Part shown: positions 1-4,788 of the stretch, in pieces | How the letters are laid out: each line of letters begins with the position of its first letter | How positions within the stretch are numbered: the stretch's first letter is position 1 | From: an uncultured Verrucomicrobiota bacterium | GTDB lineage: Bacteria > Verrucomicrobiota > Verrucomicrobiae > Opitutales > Opitutaceae | Length of the DNA: 5,947 nucleotides | NCBI GenBank assembly: GCA_946481225.1 | Contig: CAMLNJ010000212.1 | Span: 1 to 5,947 of the forward strand | Direction of reading: 5' to 3' | Position numbers and translations under genes: made by a program | The notes under the pieces: model-generated | The model's input: only the letters and a program-made list of their open reading frames with translations | What the model was told of the DNA's origin: nothing | The model's database searches: none

Positions 1-8
1 TGGAAAGG

Positions 9-48
9 AAAAGGGCCGGGCGGGACGTCATCCCCGCCCGGCCTTTTG
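9..48 (+). terminator. Rho-independent terminator of an upstream gene
   Basis: A perfect 11-bp GC stem, ggccgggcggg (14-24) pairing with cccgcccggcc (33-43), encloses an 8-nt loop. It is followed at once by cttttgtt and preceded by aaaag, so A-T pairs extend the stem. This is the layout of an intrinsic terminator. The T-tract favours plus-strand transcription, presumably of a gene ending left of the window. The opposite strand reads cttttcctttcc after the same stem, so it may also work in reverse. Confidence 0.8.
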
Positions 49-239
49 TTGAAGCTATCCGTTCCGGGTAGGACGCGTCCGAAGGAATCCGCCGCTTGGT
101 GGCTGCCGGGGTGGTTGCCAATCGACAAACAACGCCCAGCCCCCTTCCGCCCGGCCCGCGGGGCGAACGAGCTGCATGACGGGATTCGCGCTTGGCGTTC
201 AAGGCGGGCCGGCGCCGGCGCTATGGGCTGGAGGCAGGT
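49..239. other. Intergenic stretch without a recognisable gene
   Basis: About 190 bp separate the terminator from the stop codon of the minus-strand lipoprotein gene. Open frames here are short and resemble nothing I know. Two perfect palindromes are visible: ggacgcgtcc at 71-80 and gccggcgccggc at 208-219. The second lies about 20 bp beyond the lipoprotein stop codon, on its 3' side. It lacks a T-run on the minus strand, so it is not a convincing terminator. Confidence 0.5.
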
Positions 240-623
240 TCAGCCAGCCAACGCGTCGGCGACCGCTTTGGCATCGCGAGAGAACAGGCCCAGCTTCGGC
301 AGTATCTCGGCCATCCGCTTCTTGGCCGCAGGAGTCACCGCCCCATTGCGGAGTAGCGCCAATAGCACGTTTTTCTGATCGTCGCTGAATCCCCCGGTGA
401 TCCGCAACACTTCGAGAAGATAAATCTGTTCGGCTTCGGTGAGGTCACTCTTCGCGGCAATTTTCAGCAGCGTGGCTGATCGATCGGAGGAGAAACTGGC
501 CGATGCTGTCGCATAAATCGCAGGCACATATCGTCCATCCGGCTTCGGGAGCCGAGCCAAGCGCGCACTCACGCACCCGGTAAGAAACGACAGAGAGATG
601 AGAAGGAACGGGATCGCTTTCAT
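240..623 (-). CDS. Small lipoprotein with five helical repeats
   Basis: The product is a 127-residue exported lipoprotein of unknown function. A positively charged start, a hydrophobic core (residues 4-14) and the lipobox LTGC (14-17) predict signal peptidase II cleavage before Cys17. Val at the next position suggests the outer membrane. I chose ATG 623-621 because it gives a compact signal peptide and has a weak AAGAAG nine bases upstream. An in-frame ATG at 650-648 would add nine residues (MQQIKKPTL) and cannot be excluded. The frame stays open to 845, but that longer N-terminus looks non-coding. After a short linker (18-43) the rest is five repeats of 17-18 residues at 44-60, 61-78, 79-95, 96-113 and 114-127. 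Each starts with F/L/V then S/T (FSSD, LTEA, FSDD, VTPA, FSRD) and continues as an amphipathic helix, often with LL. I do not recognise the family. The repeats and lipobox argue strongly that the frame is real. No partner gene is adjacent. Confidence 0.75.
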   Translation of the reverse strand: MKAIPFLLISLSFLTGCVSARLARLPKPDGRYVPAIYATASASFSSDRSATLLKIAAKSDLTEAEQIYLLEVLRITGGFSDDQKNVLLALLRNGAVTPAAKKRMAEILPKLGLFSRDAKAVADALAG

Positions 624-717
624 GAGTGTGGGCTTCTTGATCTGTTGCATATTCGCTAGCAAGTCTTTGCGGGTTAGTGGCACGCTGTTGGGGCAGCAGG
701 AGCGGGAAGGGCCATGA

Positions 718-745
718 AAGCGGCGAGCCATAAGCGGCGAGCCAA
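718..745. repeat. 14-bp tandem duplication
   Basis: The unit aagcggcgagccat (718-731) is followed directly by aagcggcgagccaa (732-745), which differs only at the last base. Two copies only. It lies about 95 bp upstream of the lipoprotein start. Confidence 0.75.
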
Positions 746-767
746 TGGCGGTTGCAAGGATTGCTCC

Positions 768-784
768 GGCATGCCAAGCATGCC
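768..784. repeat. Small hairpin, 7-bp stem
   Basis: ggcatgc (768-774) and gcatgcc (778-784) are perfect inverse complements separated by caa. There is no T-run on either side, so there is no terminator signature and no assigned role. Confidence 0.5.
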
Positions 785-960
785 TGGAAGTCGATGTTTC
801 GACCAATGGCCTCGGTTTCCAACGGCGCTCATTGAGCCGCCGCATCAGTGGTTCACTTCGCCTTCACTCGCTGGAAATAGCGAAGAACCTGTTTTGCTCA
901 CGCGCCGGCCTCTTGTTGAGCGCTGAGTTTGGCGGCTTTTCCACCACCGAGGTGTAACAG

Positions 961-981
961 GGCGGGCCCAGCGGGCCCGCC
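961..981. repeat. GC hairpin, 9-bp perfect stem, 3-nt loop
   Basis: ggcgggccc (961-969) pairs perfectly with gggcccgcc (973-981) across an AGC loop. The stem is very stable, but neither strand continues with a T-tract, so it is not a standard terminator. It sits about 40 bp before the first recognisable IS3 coding remnant. It could be a REP-like unit or part of a degraded IS end. Confidence 0.65.
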
Positions 982-1018
982 GAGATTACTCTGCGCGATC
1001 ACCACTCCGACGCGGCGC

Positions 1019-1177
1019 GTTCGGCGGTTGCGCCCTGCTTTGTCCGCAAGGACAGGGTTTCGTCCGCGCACGACCGACTCCGATCACGATGGCCCGATCG
1101 CGCCCAATCGACTCGCCCAAGCCGGGCCCATCACCGCTTGCGACCAGGTGTGGCAGACCGACATCACCTATCCTCAG
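1019..1177 (+). pseudogene. IS3-family OrfB transposase fragment
   Basis: Reading the frame that starts at 1022 gives FRPRTTDSDHDG, then PNRLAQA, then DQVWQTDITY. These are the hallmarks of the linker and the start of the DDE integrase core in IS3-family OrfB proteins, where the D of DITY is the first catalytic aspartate (codon 1160-1162). The N-terminal helix-turn-helix part and everything after the first catalytic residue are missing. Right after TYP the sequence turns into an IS4-type transposase in another frame. The left limit is approximate, since similarity fades before about 1022. This is a dead remnant. I am confident of the family because the three motifs occur in the right order and spacing. 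Confidence 0.75.
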
Positions 1178-1178
1178 G

Positions 1179-2077
1179 GCGCGCGCAGAGCTGGAGGTGG
1201 CGTCGCTAAGGAAGGCGCAAGAGGCGTTGGTGGGAAGACTGGAGGCGAACTCGGGCGAACACGCCGCCTGGCAGGGACGTCAGGTGAAGCTGATCGACGG
1301 CACGGGCTTCTCCATGCCCGACTCCGATGAGAACCGCGCCCGCTACCCTTACGCCGGAGGCCAGAAGCCGGGCTGCGGCTTCCCTCTCGGCAAGCTCGTC
1401 GCGATCTTCTCCTTGGCCGCGCATCTGGTGCGTCTGGCGCAAGCCTCTTGGAAGACCCACGAGATCACGTTGGCCCGGCTGCTCGTCGGCTGGGGCGACG
1501 AGGGGGGGACGTGCTGGCGGCCGACGGCGGGTTTTGCGTCTGGGGTCTGATCACCTTGTTGCGGCGCAAAAACGTGGACGTGGTCATGCGCCTGCATCAG
1601 TTCCGGCCGGATCGGCCCGGACACGCTGTTTGGAAGCGCCCGCAACGACCGGAAACCTGGGACGCGGAACTGTGGACCGAGTTGCCCCGGCAGTTGCACA
1701 TGCGCATCGTGCGCTTCCGAGTCGAGCAGCCCGGGCTTCCGCACGACCATCGTCACCTTGGCCACGACGCTGCTCGACGAGGTCGCGTATCGGGACGCGG
1801 CGTTGATCGGGCTGTATCGGCTGCGCTGGCAGATCGAGGGCAACTACCGCGACATCAAGACCCTCGGGCTGGACGTGCTGCGTAACCGGCACCCCGGAGA
1901 TGATCGGGCGCCAGGTGCTCATGCACGCCATCGCTCACAATCAGGTGCGCGCGGTGATGTTGCAATCGGCCCGCACCCGAGAGGTCCCCCTGCGCCGCGT
2001 CTCGTTCAAGGGCCTATCAGCTCATGGCCAAACCGCGCCGCCTCATGTGCGTATCCAAGTCTATACTACGAAAATAA
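1179..2077 (+). pseudogene. Degenerate IS4-family DDE transposase
   Basis: The reading runs over four frame segments. From 1179 to about 1502 it gives ARAELEVASL, then VKLIDGTGFSMPD and GGQKPGCGFPLGKLV. From 1508 to about 1733 it gives DVLAADGGFCVWG and DVVMRLHQ. From 1737 to about 1892 it gives TLLDEVAYRD and LYRLRWQIEGNYRDIK. From 1894 to 2011 it gives PEMIGRQVLMHAIAHNQVRA and PLRRVSFKG. This order matches IS4-family transposases. The catalytic codons are D at 1296, D at 1523 and E at 1836, and the Y-(2)-R-(3)-E-(6)-K signature is intact. Frame changes fall in or beside a G7 run (1502-1508), a GGG (1733-1735) and a CCCC (1892-1895). The usual N-terminal hundred or so residues are absent. 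After SFKG the sequence jumps to YQLMAKPRRLM (frame from 2012) and stops at 2075-2077, which resembles the basic C-terminus of these proteins and implies an internal deletion. The usual ADRGF around the second D reads ADGGF. The gene cannot make an active enzyme as written. Confidence 0.88.
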
Positions 2078-2273
2078 ACGGAAAACGCCCCTGGCTTAGC
2101 GCCATTCCGCTCCGGGTATTCCTCGGTCGTCGCCTCTGAAACGCGCTCGCCATCTCCCCTTTCTACTATGCCTTCGCCTGCATGGATGCGGCCAAGCTCG
2201 GGTCGCGAATGGATTCGTCTGGCCGCCGCGCGGAATGTCGCCGATTCTAGCTTACCCTCCCCAATAAAAAAGC
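2078..2273. other. Intergenic region between IS remnant and LamG gene
   Basis: These 196 bp contain no recognisable gene. A plus-strand frame at 2168-2359 overlaps the LamG start and looks spurious. The last 15 bases before the next ATG are A-rich (ccaataaaaaagc) with no Shine-Dalgarno motif, which suggests leader-dependent or SD-independent initiation. I find no clear terminal inverted repeat that would mark the right end of the IS4 element. Confidence 0.45.
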
Positions 2274-3098
2274 ATGAAGACGTATTCCAGTCTCGCCCGC
2301 GCAGCTTTTGTCACCGTCTTGGCCGGCTTCAGCGCCGTCGCGCAGGCCGCCTCTCTTGAGAGTTATTTCGATTTCACGCGTTACGGTTCCGTTCCTCCCG
2401 GCGCAGCCATCGTCAGCAACGTCTATGGCAAGACTAAGGCCGTCGTAAAACCCGCCGGAACCACTCTGAACCAATGGGGAGTGACGATCGAGGCGGGGCG
2501 CAGCGCATCGGTTACGGGGGTGGTCATACCCGGGGAGGCCTTGGCCGCCTACACCGGCGACTTCACCGTTCAAATTTGGTTTGTCACCTCCGAGACGGTG
2601 AGCGCGAACACGATGCTGTTCGGGGGCACCACGTCGGCGGGCACCGATGAAAGCCTGGCCGGGGACCATGCGTTCTTTGTCGGTTACAATCACGTAGCGG
2701 ACCGGACCGACTTTATTCGGCCCATTATCAGCGATGGCGGTCGCTGGGGAAAACCCATGAGCGCGGCGCGGGGGACCGGCTTGGCCGTCCTTACCATGCA
2801 TGACTACGTGATCACGTATAACAACTCCAACCACCTGATGAACGCCTACATGAACGGGGTGTTGGTGGGTTCGATAAATGGAGCCAAACTTGGCGGCCTT
2901 GCGTCTCTTTCCAAAGGCATGGCCATCGGAGGCGTCGAGAGCTCGGCTTTCCAGGATGACAGTTCGGCGCCGGTGAATATCCGCTCTTTCCTGCTTTACT
3001 CCGGCGCGCTGAGCCACGCGCAAGTCTCGAAGATCCATCTGGCGGGTCCGGCCGCGACCTTGGACGCGTTGATGGCGGCCGACGTGGTCGTGAAATGA
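2274..3098 (+). CDS. Secreted LamG / concanavalin A-like domain protein
   Basis: The product has 274 residues. Residues 1-25 form a Sec signal peptide: Lys2 and Arg9, a hydrophobic stretch and an AQA cleavage site before Ala26. The mature protein is essentially one jelly-roll domain of the LamG-like type (Laminin_G_3 / concanavalin A-like superfamily). Supporting motifs are the opening SLESYFDFTRYG, the central strand FTVQIWFVTSET (about residues 99-110), the segment YVITYNNSNHLMNAYMNGVL with the typical 'nG' hairpin, and the closing IRSFLLYSGALSHAQVSKI, which corresponds to the 'v.iYnraLs..ei' end of such domains. It probably binds glycans or acts as an adhesive or structural surface protein; no catalytic motif is visible. 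It ends in ADVVVK, without a PEP-CTERM, LPXTG or membrane anchor, so it should be released to the periplasm or outside. The ATG has no Shine-Dalgarno sequence, but the signal peptide fixes the start. It appears monocistronic, with 255 bp to the next gene. Confidence 0.82.
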   Translation: MKTYSSLARAAFVTVLAGFSAVAQAASLESYFDFTRYGSVPPGAAIVSNVYGKTKAVVKPAGTTLNQWGVTIEAGRSASVTGVVIPGEALAAYTGDFTVQIWFVTSETVSANTMLFGGTTSAGTDESLAGDHAFFVGYNHVADRTDFIRPIISDGGRWGKPMSAARGTGLAVLTMHDYVITYNNSNHLMNAYMNGVLVGSINGAKLGGLASLSKGMAIGGVESSAFQDDSSAPVNIRSFLLYSGALSHAQVSKIHLAGPAATLDALMAADVVVK

Positions 3099-3353
3099 TT
3101 TTCCCGCAAGTTTGAGCGAACGTGGCTGGAGGCGCCGGCCCGCTCTTTGTGTTCTCTGTGGCTAGGCCTGTCTTGTAAATAAGTCAGCCCATCGCTGGCG
3201 CTTCTACGAGTGAAGAGAGAAAAGGCGCCGGGCCGGCGTTGCCCTCGGCGGCACGTGCCGCCGGCCCGCCTCCGCCTCGGTCGCCTTGGCCGAGCACCTT
3301 TTCTCGCTCACGCTGGTCCGGTCTATTTACCAGACACACCCTAAATCTCCATC
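3099..3353. other. 255-bp intergenic region with strong inverted repeats
   Basis: No gene is supported here. The left part contains ggcgccggcccgctcttt (3131 onwards), whose core cgccggcccg recurs inverted at 3229-3238. The middle (3156-3190) is less GC-rich and includes ttgtaaataag, a possible but unproven promoter area for the amidohydrolase. A compact palindrome complex occupies 3229-3268 and is listed separately. The last bases before the ATG at 3354 (ctaaatctccatc) hold no Shine-Dalgarno motif. Confidence 0.5.
3229..3268. repeat. Nested palindrome complex upstream of amidohydrolase
   Basis: cgggccggcg (3229-3238) and cgccggcccg (3259-3268) form a perfect 10-bp stem with a 20-nt loop. Inside, cggcggcacgtgccgccg (3246-3263) is itself a perfect 18-bp palindrome centred on CACGTG. 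The two structures share bases 3259-3263, so they are mutually exclusive folds. On the minus strand the 10-bp hairpin is followed by gcgccttttctctc, which resembles a weak reverse terminator, but no minus-strand gene needs one here. Confidence 0.6.
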
Positions 3354-4178
3354 ATGGGACTGATCGACCACCACGTGCATCTTTATCCGTCGGAGCTGAA
3401 CCGCGATCCGGCGGGGTGGGCGGCGGCGCGGGGGGAGACGAAGTGGGCGGACATGTGCGTGCGGACACGGCGCGACGGGGCCCTGGTGCAGGAGTTTCCA
3501 GGCGTGGACGACTTGCTGCGCGCGATGGACGCGGCCGGGGTGGCGCGGGCGGTGTTGCTCGGGTGGTATTGGGAAAAGGCGGAGACTTGCGAGTGGCACA
3601 ACCGGGCGATGGGGCGCTGGGTGGGCGCGCATCCGGACCGGCTCGCGGCCTACGCGACCGTTCACCCGGGGGCGACGGCGGCGGAAGTGCGCGCGGAGCT
3701 GCGACGGGCTCGCGACGAGGGGTTGGGCGGGCTGGGGGAGTTGTCGCCGCACAGCGTGGGCGCGAGCATCGAGAGCGAGGGGATGCGCGCGGCGCTGGAG
3801 CTGGCGCAGGAATGGCGGTGGGCGGTTAACCTGCACGTGACGGAGCCGCGCGCGAAGCCTTACCCGGGCATGGTGTTGACGCCGGAGAGCGATTTCCGGG
3901 CGCTGGCCATCCAGTGGCCGCTGGTGGAGTTTACGCTGGCGCATTGGGCGGGGGGCTTTGACGTGCGCGATCTGAAGAATGTGCGGGTGGATACGGCGGC
4001 GGCGCCGCTGATCTACGGCGAGAAGGCCTGGGCGATGCGCGGGGTGAGCGTGCGGGCCGAGCAGGTGTTGTTCGGGTCGGATTATCCGTTGCGGCTGCGG
4101 CCGGGGCAGGACGCGGCGGCGGGGTGGGCGGCGTTTGCGGAGGAGGCGCGGAAGAACGGACTTGGCGGGGTGGCGTGA
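3354..4178 (+). CDS. Amidohydrolase-2 family TIM-barrel hydrolase
   Basis: A 274-residue cytosolic protein without signal peptide, of the amidohydrolase-related family (PF04909, metal-dependent hydrolase superfamily). The barrel-strand signatures appear in order: DHHVHL with metal ligands His7 and His9, GELS (Glu129), NLHVTEP (His161), LAHWAGG (His197) and FGSDYPLR (Asp243, the catalytic aspartate of the last strand). The segment NVRVDTAA (209-216) is also typical. Members of the family hydrolyse or decarboxylate cyclic or aromatic acids, amides and lactones; the substrate cannot be told from sequence. The protein stops at GLGGVA soon after the Asp strand. It lacks the C-terminal helix ending in the usual GNA-type motif, so it may be slightly truncated. 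The ATG has no Shine-Dalgarno sequence but starts four residues before the metal motif, as expected. The ridA-like gene follows after 32 bp, suggesting one transcript. A minus-strand frame covering the whole gene is a GC artefact. Confidence 0.85.
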   Translation: MGLIDHHVHLYPSELNRDPAGWAAARGETKWADMCVRTRRDGALVQEFPGVDDLLRAMDAAGVARAVLLGWYWEKAETCEWHNRAMGRWVGAHPDRLAAYATVHPGATAAEVRAELRRARDEGLGGLGELSPHSVGASIESEGMRAALELAQEWRWAVNLHVTEPRAKPYPGMVLTPESDFRALAIQWPLVEFTLAHWAGGFDVRDLKNVRVDTAAAPLIYGEKAWAMRGVSVRAEQVLFGSDYPLRLRPGQDAAAGWAAFAEEARKNGLGGVA

Positions 4179-4210
4179 GCGGGCAGGGTGGCGGCTTTCC
4201 AAAACCTCCC

Positions 4211-4672
4211 ATGACTCCCGAACAGAAGCTTGCCGAACTTGGTCTTGAACTGCCCACCGTGGCCGCCGCCGCAGGGAATTATTTGGCGGTGGTGCGCACG
4301 GGGAACCTGCTTTTCTGCGCGGGCACGCTCGCGGTGAAGGACGGAAAGGTCACGCACGAGGGGCAGGTGGGCAAGGAGCAGACGGTGCAGACGGCTTACG
4401 AGTCGGCGCGCGTCGCGGCGTTGAATTCGCTCGCGAATATCAAAGCCCACCTGGGCGAGCTCTCGAAGGTGAAACGCGTGGTGATGGTGAACGGTTTCGT
4501 CAACGCGATCAGCGGCTTCGCGGACAGCCCGGCGGTGATCAACGGCGCGAGCGATCTGCTCGTGGCGGTCCTGGGCGACGCGGGGCGTCATGCGCGCGCC
4601 GCCGTGGCGGTGGCGGGCCTGCCGAGGAATTCGGCGACCGAAGTGCAGCTCGTGGTCGAGGTGGCGGATTGA
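4211..4672 (+). CDS. RidA/YjgF/YER057c/UK114-family protein
   Basis: A 153-residue cytosolic protein of the RidA superfamily, in the longer branch that resembles Pfam YjgF_endoribonc (PF14588). Well-characterised RidA proteins hydrolyse reactive enamine/imine intermediates such as 2-aminoacrylate; other branches differ and their substrates are often unknown. The diagnostic pattern is GNYLAVVRTGNLLFCAGTL (22-40), AALNSLANIKAHLG (69-82), VKRVVMVNGFVNA (87-99) and the C-terminal HARAAVAVAGLPRNSATEV (127-145). The last contains Arg129, matching the conserved substrate-binding arginine, and Glu144, matching the conserved glutamate. ATG 4211 gives a start (MTPEQKLAELGLELP) typical of this branch. 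The in-frame upstream ATG at 4124 lies inside the amidohydrolase gene and adds low-complexity Gly residues, so I rejected it. There is no clear Shine-Dalgarno sequence. The 32-bp gap to the amidohydrolase suggests co-transcription. Confidence 0.9.
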   Translation: MTPEQKLAELGLELPTVAAAAGNYLAVVRTGNLLFCAGTLAVKDGKVTHEGQVGKEQTVQTAYESARVAALNSLANIKAHLGELSKVKRVVMVNGFVNAISGFADSPAVINGASDLLVAVLGDAGRHARAAVAVAGLPRNSATEVQLVVEVAD

Positions 4673-4684
4673 GATCCGGAGTTT

Positions 4685-4767
4685 TTAACCACGGATGGGC
4701 GGGCACGGAGAGAAGGCCGGCGGCGGAGTTTCCGCCATCCGTGTTTATCCGCGGAGTCCGTGGTTAA
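4685..4767. repeat. Nested inverted repeat between ridA-like and methyltransferase-like genes
   Basis: The outer arms ttaaccacgga (4685-4695) and tccgtggttaa (4757-4767) are a perfect 11-bp inverted repeat. Inside lie cacgga / tccgtg (4704-4709 and 4738-4743) and ggcgga / tccgcc (4722-4727 and 4731-4736, 3-nt loop), all in nested order. The element fills most of the 116-bp gap and starts 12 bp after the upstream stop codon. It could be a terminator-like or processing structure, or a dispersed non-coding repeat. No T-run follows it, so a classical intrinsic terminator is unlikely. Confidence 0.65.
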
Positions 4768-4780
4768 CGGACCGGGATCC

Positions 4781-4784
4781 GAGG
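4781..4784 (+). promoter_or_regulatory. Possible ribosome binding site (gagg)
   Basis: gagg lies four bases before the ATG at 4789, a slightly short spacing. It is the only plus-strand start in the window with a recognisable Shine-Dalgarno-like motif and supports that start codon. Confidence 0.4.
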
Positions 4785-4788
4785 CGCG

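Larger units (their letters stand above)
624..1018. other. 395-bp region with repeats but no supported gene
   Basis: This stretch lies between the start of the lipoprotein gene and the first recognisable transposase remnant. Short plus-strand frames are open through it but match no family I know. It should contain the lipoprotein promoter, but I see no convincing -35/-10 pair on the minus strand. Visible structures are a 14-bp tandem duplication (718-745), a 7-bp-stem hairpin (768-784) and a 9-bp-stem hairpin (961-981). Its right part may be degraded DNA belonging to the neighbouring IS remnant, which is inference only. Confidence 0.5.

Noticed and set aside
240..845. Longer 201-residue version of the lipoprotein starting at 845
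   Set aside because: It would bury the lipobox signal peptide at residue 75 and onward; the extra N-terminus has no recognisable features.
1502..1508. Programmed -1 frameshift at the G7 run of the transposase
   Set aside because: Two more indels, a missing N-terminus and a probable deletion show ordinary decay; IS4 transposases are normally made from a single frame.
2062..2067. tatact as a -10 promoter element
   Set aside because: No matching -35 at proper spacing, and it lies within the C-terminal remnant of the IS4 gene more than 200 bp from the next start codon.
3112..3160. Possible terminator after the LamG gene (gagcg ... cgctctttgtgttct)
   Set aside because: Only five pairs with a loop of more than 20 bases and an interrupted T-run; too weak to annotate.
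3354..4178. Specific naming as ACMSD (aminocarboxymuconate semialdehyde decarboxylase)
   Set aside because: Family-level motifs are present but no substrate-specific residues can be recognised, and the pathway neighbours are missing apart from a RidA-family gene.
3327..4202. 291-codon open frame on the minus strand covering the amidohydrolase gene
   Set aside because: Its translation is dominated by Arg, Pro and His, the usual antisense shadow of a very GC-rich gene. The plus-strand frame has clear amidohydrolase motifs.
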